This document shows positions 16,034 to 25,373 of a DNA stretch of 64,000 nt, piece by piece. Within the stretch, counting starts at the first letter, position 1, and each line of letters starts with the position of its first letter. This DNA comes from Arthrobacter rhizosphaerae (lineage in GTDB: Bacteria; Actinomycetota; Actinomycetes; Actinomycetales; Micrococcaceae), in the NCBI RefSeq assembly GCF_023062595.1, contig NZ_JALLAN010000023.1, positions 18,082 to 82,081 on the forward strand, in the 5' to 3' direction. The translations under genes and the position numbers were made by a program. The notes beneath the pieces are model-generated. The model worked only from the letters and a program-made list of their open reading frames with translations, was not told where the DNA came from and searched no databases.

Positions 16034-17590
16034 GTGAGTTTGACCATTCCTTCGCCGGCAGCCGGCACCCATTCCGCTTCAGCCGCTTCTCTTGCCCCGG
16101 AAGCGCCACGCCCACGCACCTACGAGGTTCGCACCTTCGGTTGCCAGATGAACGTTCACGATTCAGAGCGTATGGCAGGCTTGCTTGAGTCTGCAGGGTA
16201 CGTTCCGGCTGCGGCGGATCAGGCTGATGTTGTGGTGTTCAATACCTGTGCTGTGCGGGAGAACGCTGACAACAAGCTCTACGGAAACCTGGGCATGCTG
16301 GCGTCTGTCAAGGAAGCCAATCCCGGAATGCAGATTGCTGTTGGTGGATGTCTGGCTCAAAAGGACCGTGAGACGATTCTCCGAAAAGCTCCCTGGGTCG
16401 ACGCCGTGTTTGGCACTCACAATGTGGGCGCCCTGCCTGCTCTGCTCGAACGGGCACGGCACAATAATGAGGCCCAGCTTGAGATCCTGGAATCCCTCGA
16501 CGTGTTCCCATCCACGCTGCCCACCAAACGCGACTCCGTCTATTCGGGGTGGGTCTCCATCTCTGTAGGCTGCAACAACACCTGCACGTTCTGCATCGTG
16601 CCCGCACTCCGAGGCAAGGAGAAGGACCGCCGGCCGGGCGACGTGCTGGCAGAGATCCAGGCCCTTGTTGATGACGGCGCCATCGAAGTGACCCTCCTTG
16701 GCCAGAACGTCAACTCTTACGGCGTGGAGTTCGGAGACAGGCAAGCGTTCTCGAAACTGCTGAGGGCTTGCGGGAGCATCGATGGGCTGGAGAGGGTTCG
16801 TTTCACCAGTCCGCACCCCGCAGCCTTCACGGACGACGTCATTGATGCCATGGCCGAGACGCCCAATGTTATGCCGCAACTGCACATGCCACTGCAGTCT
16901 GGGTCGGACAAGGTACTCAAGGACATGAAGAGGTCCTACCGTTCCACCAAATTCCTTGGAATCCTGGACAAGGTCCGCGAAAAGATTCCCCATGCAGCGA
17001 TCTCCACGGACATCATCGTCGGATTCCCCGGTGAGACGGAGGAGGACTTCCAGGCGACTCTGGATGTCGTGGAGAAGTCACGCTTTGCGACAGCATTCAC
17101 CTTCCAATACTCCAAGAGGCCCGGGACGCCTGCCGCTGACCTGCCCGATCAGCTCCCCAAGGCAGTTGTCCAGGAGCGTTTTGAACGGCTCACCGCTTTG
17201 CAGGACCGGATCGCGGCTGAAGAGAACGCGCGGCAGCTTGGCAAGCGTGTCGAGGTGATGGTGACGGCCCAGTCCGGACGAAAGGCAGGGGAGACCCATC
17301 GGCTTTCCGGGCGCTCCCAGGACCAGCGGCTCGTGCACTTCACCGTTCCCGAAGGCGCAGAAGCTCCCCGGCCTGGTGACCTTGTTACGGTCACTATTAC
17401 TGAGGCCGCTTCCTTCCATCTGGTCGCTGACCCTTCCTCACCCCAGGATTACAGTCTGCGCCGGTCACGTGCTGGCGACGCCTGGGACAGGTCCCAGGCA
17501 GACTCCTGCGGAGTGCCCGCCCCTTCAGGGAAACCGGGTAAAACCGGAGTCTCCCTGGGGATGCCCTCCCTTCCCGTCCGCGGACGGTAG
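16034..17590 (+). CDS. miaB: tRNA-2-methylthio-N6-dimethylallyladenosine synthase
   Basis: A 518-residue radical-SAM methylthiotransferase that adds the 2-methylthio group to i6A37 of tRNA. The N-terminal UPF0004 domain supplies three cluster cysteines (TFGCQMN at C37, NTCAVREN, VGGCLAQKD). The radical SAM domain has C-x3-C-x2-C in GCNNTCTFCIVP, and a TRAM domain follows near residues 400-460. The last 45 residues (after HLVADPSS) are a Ser/Pro/Gly-rich extension not part of the enzyme core. miaA, which makes its substrate i6A37, begins 3 nt downstream, so the two steps are co-expressed. Confidence 0.96.
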   Translation: MSLTIPSPAAGTHSASAASLAPEAPRPRTYEVRTFGCQMNVHDSERMAGLLESAGYVPAAADQADVVVFNTCAVRENADNKLYGNLGMLASVKEANPGMQIAVGGCLAQKDRETILRKAPWVDAVFGTHNVGALPALLERARHNNEAQLEILESLDVFPSTLPTKRDSVYSGWVSISVGCNNTCTFCIVPALRGKEKDRRPGDVLAEIQALVDDGAIEVTLLGQNVNSYGVEFGDRQAFSKLLRACGSIDGLERVRFTSPHPAAFTDDVIDAMAETPNVMPQLHMPLQSGSDKVLKDMKRSYRSTKFLGILDKVREKIPHAAISTDIIVGFPGETEEDFQATLDVVEKSRFATAFTFQYSKRPGTPAADLPDQLPKAVVQERFERLTALQDRIAAEENARQLGKRVEVMVTAQSGRKAGETHRLSGRSQDQRLVHFTVPEGAEAPRPGDLVTVTITEAASFHLVADPSSPQDYSLRRSRAGDAWDRSQADSCGVPAPSGKPGKTGVSLGMPSLPVRGR

Positions 17591-17593
17591 GGA

Positions 17594-18529
17594 ATGCCAG
17601 ACCCCCGCACCGGTGCAGGAAGCGCCCACGCCGAAGGGTCACCACCGGTGATCGCGGTCGTGGGGCCGACTGGCTCCGGCAAGTCTGATCTGGCTGTGGG
17701 GCTGGCCCTCGAACTTGATGGTGAAGTCATCAACGCTGATTCAATGCAGTTTTACCGGGGCATGGACATCGGTACGGCCAAAATCAGCATGGAAGAACGC
17801 CGGGGAGTGCCCCACCATTTGCTGGATACCCTCGATGTCACCGAGGAAGCCAGTGTTTCAGACTTCCAGCGGCAAGCCAGAGCGGTAATCGATGCGATCC
17901 ATAGGCGCGGAAAGAGGGCTATTCTAGCGGGCGGTTCCGGCCTCTACCTACGGGCGGCCTTGGATGTGCTCGAGTTTCCCGGTACCGATCCCGCCATTCG
18001 CCGACGCCTCGAGCACGAGGCCGCGTCCGAGGGGGAGGCCGGCCTGCGCTCCCGCCTCGAACGCCTGGACCCCGTGTCGGCCGCACGCCTTGGAGACACG
18101 CGCCGGGTCATCCGCGCCTTGGAAGTCTATGAGTTGACCGGTCGGCCTTTCAGTTCCTACATGCCCACGCGCGAGTACGTCCGGCCCACGGTGCAGATCG
18201 GGCTTGAAGTGGATAGGGACGTTCTCCGGGCACGCCTGGCCCAACGCGTCCATGGCATGGTGGAGAACGGCCTCCTGGAGGAGGTAGGGCGGCTGGAATC
18301 ACGGGGACTGAGGCAGGGGAAAACCGCCTCCCGTGCCCTCGGGTACGCGCAATTCCTGAAGGTACTCGATGGTGTCAGTGACGTGGCTGAAGCGGCGGAG
18401 GAGACCATTGTGGCCACCAGGCAATTCGCCCGCCGGCAGCTGACATGGTTCCGTGCGGATCCCAGGATTGCCTGGCTGGATTGGCAGGACCCTGCGCTGC
18501 TGGAGAGGGCAATAGCCGCCTGCCGATGA
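17594..18529 (+). CDS. miaA: tRNA dimethylallyltransferase
   Basis: A 311-residue enzyme that transfers dimethylallyl from DMAPP to A37 of tRNAs reading UNN codons. The P-loop is VVGPTGSGKSDLA (residues about 21-33), followed by the substrate motif NADSMQFYRGMDIGTAK and the conserved LAGGSGLYLRA and GYAQFL. The C-terminus ends in the usual QLTWFR segment. Its product feeds MiaB, encoded immediately upstream. Length and motifs are normal. Confidence 0.96.
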   Translation: MPDPRTGAGSAHAEGSPPVIAVVGPTGSGKSDLAVGLALELDGEVINADSMQFYRGMDIGTAKISMEERRGVPHHLLDTLDVTEEASVSDFQRQARAVIDAIHRRGKRAILAGGSGLYLRAALDVLEFPGTDPAIRRRLEHEAASEGEAGLRSRLERLDPVSAARLGDTRRVIRALEVYELTGRPFSSYMPTREYVRPTVQIGLEVDRDVLRARLAQRVHGMVENGLLEEVGRLESRGLRQGKTASRALGYAQFLKVLDGVSDVAEAAEETIVATRQFARRQLTWFRADPRIAWLDWQDPALLERAIAACR

Positions 18530-18620
18530 CTTTGACAGCGGACGTTCCAGGGCATTTCACGTCGGGTTTCCGGCGAAGGGGCCTCGGCGGACGGTTTTCC
18601 GGGGAACAGGACCAAGACGG

Positions 18621-18626
18621 TAACCT
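18621..18626 (+). promoter_or_regulatory. -10 hexamer of a probable leaderless dapF promoter
   Basis: TAACCT, 6 nt, then the ATG at 18633. Confidence 0.5.
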
Positions 18627-18632
18627 TGGAGC

Positions 18633-19577
18633 ATGAATGACACCCTTGAAGAGACCCCCGCACACGCTCATCAGGGCCTGAGCGGCTTGGAGTTCTCGAA
18701 GGGGCACGGCACGGGAAATGACTTCGTCCTGATAGCCGATCCGGCCGGCACCTGGCCTGTGGGGCCTGAACAGGTAGTCGAACTGTGCGACCGCCACCGT
18801 GGAATCGGCGGGGACGGGCTGATCCGCGCTGTTCCGTCACGTTTCCTTCCTGAAGGCCGGGACCTGCTGGCCCAACATCCGGACGCCGAATGGTTCATGG
18901 ACTACCGCAACGGTGATGGCTCCTTGTCCGAGATGTGTGGAAACGGAGTGCGTGTTTTCGTGCACTTTCTCATCGCCCAGGGACTTGTCCGTCTGGACGA
19001 CGGAGCTGCTTTGACGATCGGTACCCGCGGAGGCGTGAAAGTGATAGTCCGCAGCGGTTCCGGATATGCGGTGGACATGGGGCCTTGGGAATTCATCTTC
19101 CCCGAGGACGCGGCAGCCCGGGCCATGGACTCCCTCGTAAGCGCAAGCGGACTCGAAGTGGCGCGGCCTGCTCTCTCCGTCAGCATGGGAAATCCGCATA
19201 CTGTAGTTGCCCTCGCAGAGCTTTCCGAGCTCGAGGCAACGCAGCTGTTTACCGCCCCTCACGTGGATCCCACCCCGCCCAACGGCACCAACGTCGAGTT
19301 TGTGGTGCCGTCCGAACCACTTGTCCATGACGGTGTAGGGACCATCACCATGAGGGTTCACGAGCGGGGCGTCGGGGAAACGCAATCGTGCGGGACCGGC
19401 GCCTGCGCAGCAGCAGTCGCAATCCGGCACTGGGCAGGCGAGGGCGCTCCGAATGCGTGGAACGTCACAGTTCCAGGCGGCGTCGTCGGCGTGAAGTTCT
19501 TCCCCGGCCCCGACGGGCGCGAGCACGTAGAGCTCAGCGGTCCCGCCGTCATTGTTGCTAGTGGGACGCTTTCCTGA
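18633..19577 (+). CDS. dapF: Diaminopimelate epimerase
   Basis: A 314-residue cofactor-independent epimerase interconverting LL- and meso-diaminopimelate for peptidoglycan and lysine. The two catalytic cysteines are present in MCGNGVRVF and QSCGTGACAAA. The N-terminal KGHGTGNDFVLI and NPHTVV motifs are typical. An N-terminal extension of about 22 residues precedes the conserved FSKGHGTGNDF. It overlaps the convergent methyltransferase gene tail to tail by 20 nt. It acts in the same pathway as dapA at the left of the window. Confidence 0.96.
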   Translation: MNDTLEETPAHAHQGLSGLEFSKGHGTGNDFVLIADPAGTWPVGPEQVVELCDRHRGIGGDGLIRAVPSRFLPEGRDLLAQHPDAEWFMDYRNGDGSLSEMCGNGVRVFVHFLIAQGLVRLDDGAALTIGTRGGVKVIVRSGSGYAVDMGPWEFIFPEDAAARAMDSLVSASGLEVARPALSVSMGNPHTVVALAELSELEATQLFTAPHVDPTPPNGTNVEFVVPSEPLVHDGVGTITMRVHERGVGETQSCGTGACAAAVAIRHWAGEGAPNAWNVTVPGGVVGVKFFPGPDGREHVELSGPAVIVASGTLS

Positions 19578-20172
19578 CCTTAAGGATCCGGAAGGACTTC
19601 GAGGTACTCTCGCGGGTCACCGTGAAGGATGAATCCAGCTCTGCTCCTAACCACCGCTGCAGCGAATCAGATCCAAGGTTTTTTTGGACCACCAGCCAGG
19701 CGGAACCGCCAGGGGCAAGCCGGGGAAGCCAGCGCAGCAGTAGCGAATGAAGTTCGTCCTTACCGATCCGGATCGGGGGATTTGACCAGATCGTGTCGAA
19801 GCTGATCCGGGCATCTACCTCATCCGGCAGGCTGGCCCGGAGATTTTCCAGCCCGAGTGCGGCTGCATTTTCGTTCGTCAGGGTCACGCATCGCTCGTTG
19901 ACGTCCACGGCGTAGACGGACGCATGTGGTGCCCGCAGTGCCATTGTCAGGGCGATTGGACCCCAGCCGCAGCCGATATCAAGCAGGTTCCCCTGGGGTG
20001 AGGGCGCAGGTACCTCGGCCAGTAGAACGGCCGTTCCCTTGTCGATGCCCTCGGGGCTGAAGATCCCTGACGACGTATGGAGCTTCCGCGTTTCACCGGC
20101 AAGTTCGACAGTCAGGGGCTTGCGGGTGAACGGCCCTGCCGGCTGGGCGCTGAAATAATGTGCGGACTCCAT
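19558..20172 (-). CDS. Class I SAM methyltransferase (MTS / RsmC-like small domain)
   Basis: A protein of about 204 residues from MESAHYFSAQPAG, resembling the RsmC/RsmD small-domain methyltransferases that modify rRNA N2-guanine. Motif I is LLDIGCGWGPIALTMAL, the acidic post-I residue is in VYAVDVNERC, and the NPP catalytic motif is in WSNPPIRIGKDEL. The ATG at 20172 is preferred because the family starts near the xxHYF motif and a TAATCT hexamer lies 8 nt before it. An in-frame ATG at 20226 would add 18 residues. It is a single-domain protein, unlike E. coli RsmC. The target base is not known. Confidence 0.88.
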   Translation of the reverse strand: MESAHYFSAQPAGPFTRKPLTVELAGETRKLHTSSGIFSPEGIDKGTAVLLAEVPAPSPQGNLLDIGCGWGPIALTMALRAPHASVYAVDVNERCVTLTNENAAALGLENLRASLPDEVDARISFDTIWSNPPIRIGKDELHSLLLRWLPRLAPGGSAWLVVQKNLGSDSLQRWLGAELDSSFTVTRESTSKSFRILKVRKASH

Positions 20173-20226
20173 AACTGGCCAGATTAGTTGGCCCGAAGCT
20201 GGATGGGAAACCGGGGGTTGGACCAT

Positions 20227-20751
20227 CTGTTACGCTTTAAACCATGTTCTTGATCTTTGAGTAGCGGCATTCAGTCCGGCACAGACGCGTTGGCATAAAT
20301 TGCCCGCCTGATGCTCCGCTTAATGCCCGTCCGCAGCGATGCAGGTAATTCCTTCCGCTTAGCGCGCTCAGCACCAGTGCTTCAAGTCAAGAACCATCAG
20401 GCGAACAACTCCCGGCCCACACCACCCAGGCAGCATCCAGGGTCCAAGGGCCGACGCGTGGCGGCTAAAGACGAATGATCCAACTGGCAGGTCAACCGGG
20501 CGCCCGATCCACAGGAGTCCATCATGATCAACCAAGGCGATTGACAACCCCACTGGAATTCACTCTGGCCAGCCGACCGCTTTCCGCAGGCGCTCCCAGA
20601 CACCAACGTCCCCAAACCATGCCCGCCACGGCACCGCAGCCGCGGCCACCTGGAGGAACAATTGACCAACAGCCGTCAGCCCACCGCGAATACAGCACCG
20701 CAGCCCGGCAAAGGGCACTATTCTGAAGATGTAGAACCTCTTAAGGAGACC
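20227..20751 (+). other. About 525-bp region without a recognised gene; possible hflX leader with two micro-ORFs
   Basis: No protein family, tRNA or clear terminator is visible. Two short frames stand out. MFLIFE-stop (20244-20264) follows TACGCT by 7 nt, the leaderless geometry. MINQGD-stop (20524-20544) follows a good AGGAG with a 6-nt gap. A GGAGG at 20652-20656 precedes a TTG at 20662 that is in frame with hflX. Together these suggest a long, possibly regulated, leader for hflX. This is inference only. Confidence 0.4.
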
Positions 20752-22320
20752 ATGACCAGTCAGCACAACACCGGACCAGATTCAGCCGCCCAGGATATGT
20801 CCCCTGAGGAGATCCAGGCTGTAATTGACCGGATTCTCGCCAAGGATGTACCGGCCAGGAATGTCCGGAAGGCGGACGATGACAGTAAGGCTGTCTTCGG
20901 CAGGGCCCAGGCCATATCAGGGCTCGACGACGAGCACACCAGCTATGACGGTGATCAGCAGGATCTCGAAGAACGACGCGCTCTGCGCCGTACCGCGGGA
21001 CTTTCCACAGAGCTTGAGGACGTTACCGAAGTCGAGTACCGGCAGCTCCGGCTCGAACGCGTGGTCCTGGCGGGGTTGTGGGCAGAAGGAACCCTGGCAG
21101 ATGCTGAGAACTCCTTGCGGGAGCTGGCAGCACTGGCAGAAACCGCGGGCTCAGAAGTGCTCGACGGTCTCGTCCAGCGCAGAGCCAAGCCCGATCCCGG
21201 AACTTTCCTTGGCTCAGGCAAAGCACTCGAACTGAAGGACATCGTTATGTCCACGGGGGCGGACACCGTTGTGGTCGACGCCGAATTGGCCCCATCACAG
21301 CGGCGTGGCCTTGAAGACATTGTCAAGGTCAAGGTCATTGACCGTACCGCGCTCATCCTCGATATTTTCGCCCAGCACGCCAAGAGCCGCGAAGGTAAAG
21401 CACAGGTAGAACTGGCCCAACTCGAATACCTGTTGCCGCGCCTGCGTGGTTGGGGTGATTCCATGTCCCGCCAGGCCGGTGGCCAGGTGGGTGGGGCAGC
21501 GGCTGGAATGGGTTCGCGCGGTCCTGGTGAAACCAAGATCGAATTGGACCGGCGACGAATCCGGACGCGGATGGCAAAACTGCGGCGGGAAATCGCCGCC
21601 ATGAAGCCTGCGAGGGAGACCAAGCGGGCCAACCGCCGTCGTAATGCGGTTCCATCTGTTGCGATTGCCGGGTACACCAATGCCGGCAAGTCTTCGCTCC
21701 TGAACAGGCTGACCGACGCCGGTGTCCTGGTGGAGAACGCGCTGTTTGCCACGCTGGACCCGACGGTTCGCAAGGCAGAAACCGCCGATGGGCTGGGCTA
21801 CACGCTGGCGGACACCGTGGGTTTTGTGCGTTCATTGCCCACCCAGCTGGTGGAGGCGTTCCGCTCTACCCTGGAGGAAGTGGCCGATTCCGACCTCATC
21901 CTGCACGTAGTGGACGCGTCCCATCCCGATCCGGAAGGCCAGATAGCGGCCGTCCGTGCGGTTTTCAGCGAAGTGGATGCACGGAAGGTCCCAGAGATCA
22001 TCGTGCTGAATAAGGTGGACGCTGCGGATCCGTTCGTGGTGGAGCGGCTGAAGCAGCGCGAACCCCGGCACGTGGTGGTTTCTGCCAGGACGGGCCAGGG
22101 TATCAGCGATCTGCTTAAAGCCATCAGTGAATCCATTCCGAGGCCAAGCGTCAAGCTGGAACTGCACATTCCATATAACCGGGGTGACCTGATCAGCAAG
22201 CTCCACGAAACGGATGCGGAGATCCTTACCCTCGATCATGATGAACACGGCACGCGTGCCGTGGTGATGGTCCGCGAAGGTCTTGCCGCTGAGCTGGAAT
22301 CCTTCGTCAGCAATGACTGA
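20752..22320 (+). CDS. hflX: Ribosome-associated GTPase HflX
   Basis: A 522-residue GTPase that binds the large ribosomal subunit and splits stalled or heat-damaged ribosomes. The N-terminal HflX domain has DTVVVDAELAPSQRRGLE and a glycine-rich linker (GGQVGGAAAGMGSRGPGETKIE). The G domain has G1 AGYTNAGKSS, G3 DTVGF and G4 NKVD. Start ATG follows AAGGAG closely (3-nt gap). The TTG at 20662, with a good GGAGG, would add 30 residues (MTNSRQPTAN...) and cannot be excluded. dinG overlaps its end by 8 nt. Confidence 0.94.
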   Translation: MTSQHNTGPDSAAQDMSPEEIQAVIDRILAKDVPARNVRKADDDSKAVFGRAQAISGLDDEHTSYDGDQQDLEERRALRRTAGLSTELEDVTEVEYRQLRLERVVLAGLWAEGTLADAENSLRELAALAETAGSEVLDGLVQRRAKPDPGTFLGSGKALELKDIVMSTGADTVVVDAELAPSQRRGLEDIVKVKVIDRTALILDIFAQHAKSREGKAQVELAQLEYLLPRLRGWGDSMSRQAGGQVGGAAAGMGSRGPGETKIELDRRRIRTRMAKLRREIAAMKPARETKRANRRRNAVPSVAIAGYTNAGKSSLLNRLTDAGVLVENALFATLDPTVRKAETADGLGYTLADTVGFVRSLPTQLVEAFRSTLEEVADSDLILHVVDASHPDPEGQIAAVRAVFSEVDARKVPEIIVLNKVDAADPFVVERLKQREPRHVVVSARTGQGISDLLKAISESIPRPSVKLELHIPYNRGDLISKLHETDAEILTLDHDEHGTRAVVMVREGLAAELESFVSND

Positions 22321-24379
22321 AGCGGATCCGGAGGCGAATGCATCGGCCAGTGAGCGGTTTGTGGTTGAACTGCTCGACCGGGCTGTCTCCGGAATGGGCG
22401 GCGAGAGCCGCACCGGTCAGCATGAAATGGCCAGGCAGGTGGCGCGTGCAATAGACAGCGGCGACCACCTGCTTGTCCAGGCAGGAACAGGGACAGGTAA
22501 GTCTCTCGCGTACCTCATTCCACTCATCGCCCATTCGCTTGTCAGCGACAAACCCACTCTCGTCTCTACCGCCACACTGGCCCTGCAGACTCAAATTGTG
22601 GGAAGGGACTTGCCCCGGCTGCTGGAAACGATAACCCCGGCCTTGGACCGGCCCATAAAGGTGGCACTCGTCAAGGGCCGCGCCAACTACGTCTGCCGGC
22701 ACAAGCTCGAGGGCGGGTTCCCCTCCGAAGAGCCCTCTGAGGGGCAGTTGTTCTCCTTGGGGGAGGACACCAGCGTGCCGCACTTTGCCGCCGCCATGGG
22801 TGGTCCGTCGTCCCAACTGGGCAAAGAAGTGGTCCGGCTGCGGGACTGGGCAGAAAAGACCCCCACCGGTGACCGCGACGAGCTCATGCCAGGCGTGACG
22901 GACCGGGCCTGGCGGCAGGTGTCTGTCACGTCCATGGAGTGCCTCGGGGCGCAGAAGTGTCCCATGGCAGCCGAATGCTTCAGTGAACTGGCCCGTCAAA
23001 ACGCGGCAGAGGCCGACGTCGTCGTCACTAACCACGCCATGCTGGCGGTGAGCGCATTCGAGGGCCTGGCGGTGCTTCCTGAGTACGACGTTGTGGTGGT
23101 GGACGAGGCCCATGAACTTCAGGACCGCGTCACGGGAGCTGTCTCCGGGCAGCTCTCCGTTGCGATGGTCCATGCGGCGGCCTCAGGGGCACGCAAGCAC
23201 ACGGGCATCACCGTTGACGCCCTCAACTCTGCCGCTGCCAACCTGGAAGTCGCAATTGCCGGGATTCCCAGCGGACTGCTGCCCAGCGGTCTCAACGACG
23301 AACAACTCGACTGTGTGGACCAGCTCCGCGATGCATGCCGTGCGGCGCTCTCCGATTCCAAAGGGGACAGTTCCACCCCGGCCGACGGCGGGCGGCAGCT
23401 GGCGCGTTCACGCCTCCTGGTGATCCTGGAACTGTGTGAACGGCTTGTCTCAGCACGTGAAAACGCCGAGGTGGTGTGGATTTCGCGAAACAGCACCTTT
23501 GATCCGCAGCAAGGTTACTCCGCACCGGACGATACCTCTCCGGCTTTGATCAACGTCGCACCGCTGAGCGTAGCCGGCCGGCTCCGTGAGGGCCTGTTTG
23601 AGGGACACACCGTTGTGCTGACGTCTGCGACCCTCGCGATCGGTTCCGCTTTTGAGCCTGCGGCCGGGGGCTTGGGCCTCGTAGGACCTGGTGCGCCGAG
23701 TTGGACCGGCATCGACGTCGGCTCGCCTTTCGACTATCCGAAACAGGGGATTCTGTACGTGGCGGGTCACCTGCCGAAGCCGGGCCGAGGCACCTCACCC
23801 GAGGCCCTCGACGAGCTCGAAAAGCTGATTCTTGCATCCGGGGGCGGGGCGCTGTGCCTGTTCTCCTCACGCCGGGCGGCAGAAGACGCTGCGGAAGCTC
23901 TGCGTCCACGGCTTAACGTGAACATTCTCTGCCAAGGTGATTCAACTATGACTGCTCTGGTCCGGCAGTTTGCGGATGAGCCTGACACCTGCCTCTTCGG
24001 CACCATGTCCCTTTGGCAAGGAGTGGACGTTCCAGGGGGCTCCTGCCGTCTCGTAGTCATCGACAGGATTCCCTTTCCCCGTCCTGACGATCCCCTCATG
24101 ACGGCGCGGTCCCGTGCGGTAGCAAAGGCAGGCGGCAACGGCTTCATGTCTGTTTCTGCCACGCATGCCGCCATCAGGCTTGCCCAGGGTGCCGGCCGCC
24201 TCATTCGTTCAACGGGGGACAAGGGCGTGGTCGCCGTGCTGGACTCACGGTTATCGACTGAGCGGTACGGCAACTTCCTGCGCGCTGCCCTTCCGCCGTT
24301 CTGGCCCACCACCGACCCCACGATTGCGGTGGCGGCACTCAAACGGCTGGCCGAGGAAACGCGGGTGGCCAGTAGTTAG
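22313..24379 (+). CDS. dinG: ATP-dependent DNA helicase, DinG/XPD-like
   Basis: A 688-residue superfamily 2 helicase. Walker A is QAGTGTGKSLAYLIPL (residues about 55-70) and the DEAH box is VVVDEAHEL. Four cysteines between them (NYVCRHKL, and ECLGAQKCPMAAEC) are placed as in the iron-sulfur domain of DinG/XPD enzymes, which unwind 5'-to-3' DNA, R-loop and G-quadruplex substrates. C-terminal LWQGVDVPG and QGAGRLIRS are motifs V and VI. ATG overlaps the hflX stop (8 nt), so expression is coupled. It lies next to lexA, but no LexA box is seen in front of it. Confidence 0.92.
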   Translation: MTEADPEANASASERFVVELLDRAVSGMGGESRTGQHEMARQVARAIDSGDHLLVQAGTGTGKSLAYLIPLIAHSLVSDKPTLVSTATLALQTQIVGRDLPRLLETITPALDRPIKVALVKGRANYVCRHKLEGGFPSEEPSEGQLFSLGEDTSVPHFAAAMGGPSSQLGKEVVRLRDWAEKTPTGDRDELMPGVTDRAWRQVSVTSMECLGAQKCPMAAECFSELARQNAAEADVVVTNHAMLAVSAFEGLAVLPEYDVVVVDEAHELQDRVTGAVSGQLSVAMVHAAASGARKHTGITVDALNSAAANLEVAIAGIPSGLLPSGLNDEQLDCVDQLRDACRAALSDSKGDSSTPADGGRQLARSRLLVILELCERLVSARENAEVVWISRNSTFDPQQGYSAPDDTSPALINVAPLSVAGRLREGLFEGHTVVLTSATLAIGSAFEPAAGGLGLVGPGAPSWTGIDVGSPFDYPKQGILYVAGHLPKPGRGTSPEALDELEKLILASGGGALCLFSSRRAAEDAAEALRPRLNVNILCQGDSTMTALVRQFADEPDTCLFGTMSLWQGVDVPGGSCRLVVIDRIPFPRPDDPLMTARSRAVAKAGGNGFMSVSATHAAIRLAQGAGRLIRSTGDKGVVAVLDSRLSTERYGNFLRAALPPFWPTTDPTIAVAALKRLAEETRVASS

Positions 24380-24393
24380 TTGCAGGGCAGGAC

Positions 24394-25143
24394 TTAGATG
24401 GATCGCAGGACCGAGACCACTTTGCCCATAATGGTGGCCTGATCGCCCAGGATAGGCTCGTACTGCGTGTTCTGTGGCAGCAGCCAGGTATGGCCGTCCC
24501 GCTGGCGGAACGTCTTGACTGTCGCTTCATCGTCCAAGAGTGCGGCCACGATATCGCCGTTGACTGCATCGCTCTGCCGGCGCACAACCACCCAGTCACC
24601 ATCACAGATCGCGGCATCAATCATGGAGTCGCCAGCGACTTTCAGCATGAACAACTCGCCATGGCCAACGAGCTGACGGGGGAGCGGCATAAACTCCTCG
24701 ACCAGTTGTTCGGCGAGAATGGGCCCGCCTGCAGCGATGCGCCCGACCAGGGGAACCATGGCTGTGTCTGTTGCGCCGGCGAGTTCCGTCACGGGTTGAC
24801 GGCCCACGCTCCTGAGCCGGGTTGGCTTTTCCGGCCGTGAAGGCTCCGTTCCGCCTTCTTCCAGGGTCAGCGGCATCAACACTTCCATGGCCCGCGGGCG
24901 CTTCGGATCCCGGCGCAGGTAACCGAGTTTCTCCAGCTGCGACAGCTGATGGGTGACGCTGGACAGACTCGCAAGGCCGACAGTGTCCCCGATTTCGCGC
25001 ATGGACGGGGGGTAGCCGTTGTCATTGACCGATCGCTGAATGGTCTCCAGGATCCTCTTTTGGCGAAGGGTGAGGCCCTTGGGCGTCCGGGCGTTCTGCG
25101 AGGCCCTTGGGGTGGCCTTGCTGCCCGCGGCTTGTGCTGCCAT
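24394..25143 (-). CDS. lexA: SOS repressor LexA
   Basis: A 249-residue LexA. N-terminal winged helix: LTLRQKRILETIQRSVNDNGYPPSMREIGDTVGLASLSSVTHQL. The self-cleavage site is the Ala-Gly in RIAAGGPI, with Ser of GDSMID and Lys of DEATVKTF as the catalytic dyad. The ATG at 25143 is chosen; a TTG three codons earlier (MAK...) is the alternative. It is transcribed from a promoter covered by a LexA box (autoregulation) and is divergent from the LysM gene. Confidence 0.97.
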   Translation of the reverse strand: MAAQAAGSKATPRASQNARTPKGLTLRQKRILETIQRSVNDNGYPPSMREIGDTVGLASLSSVTHQLSQLEKLGYLRRDPKRPRAMEVLMPLTLEEGGTEPSRPEKPTRLRSVGRQPVTELAGATDTAMVPLVGRIAAGGPILAEQLVEEFMPLPRQLVGHGELFMLKVAGDSMIDAAICDGDWVVVRRQSDAVNGDIVAALLDDEATVKTFRQRDGHTWLLPQNTQYEPILGDQATIMGKVVSVLRSI

Positions 25144-25265
25144 TTTCGCCAACGCCTTTCCATTTCTCCCGGCTTCTGAGCGTCAGCCGGGAACGTTCTG
25201 CCTGAATGTCAGACCCTGCTGATCAACTGCAGATGTGGTTGTCCTGATCAATCTTTCTTTGATCA

Positions 25266-25294
25266 AACGTAGGCCAGCCAAGGGAGTTTTTCAA
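25266..25294 (-). promoter_or_regulatory. lexA promoter
   Basis: On the minus strand TTGAAA (25294-25289), a 17-nt spacer and TACGTT (25271-25266). The -35 element overlaps the LexA box at 25291-25306, explaining autorepression. The leader would be about 115 nt. Confidence 0.7.
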
Positions 25295-25306
25295 ACATTT
25301 GTTCTA
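25291..25306. promoter_or_regulatory. LexA box 1 in the lexA / LysM divergent region
   Basis: TCAAACATTTGTTCTA, two mismatches to TCGAAC-N4-GTTCGA, overlapping the lexA -35 element. A further degenerate half-site pair (TCGACAATGTTCGA, spacer one base short) lies at 25314-25327. Confidence 0.75.
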
Positions 25307-25357
25307 GTGAGTCTCGACAATGTTCGATCATAGATGCTAAAACTTACTCAGTAAGGT

Positions 25358-25373
25358 TCGAATATGTGTTCTA
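25358..25373. promoter_or_regulatory. LexA box 2 in the lexA / LysM divergent region
   Basis: TCGAATATGTGTTCTA, two mismatches to the consensus, nearer to the LysM gene. It places that gene under SOS control together with lexA. Confidence 0.75.

Noticed and set aside
20541..20546. TTGACA as -35 of an hflX promoter
   Set aside because: No -10-like hexamer lies 16-19 nt downstream.
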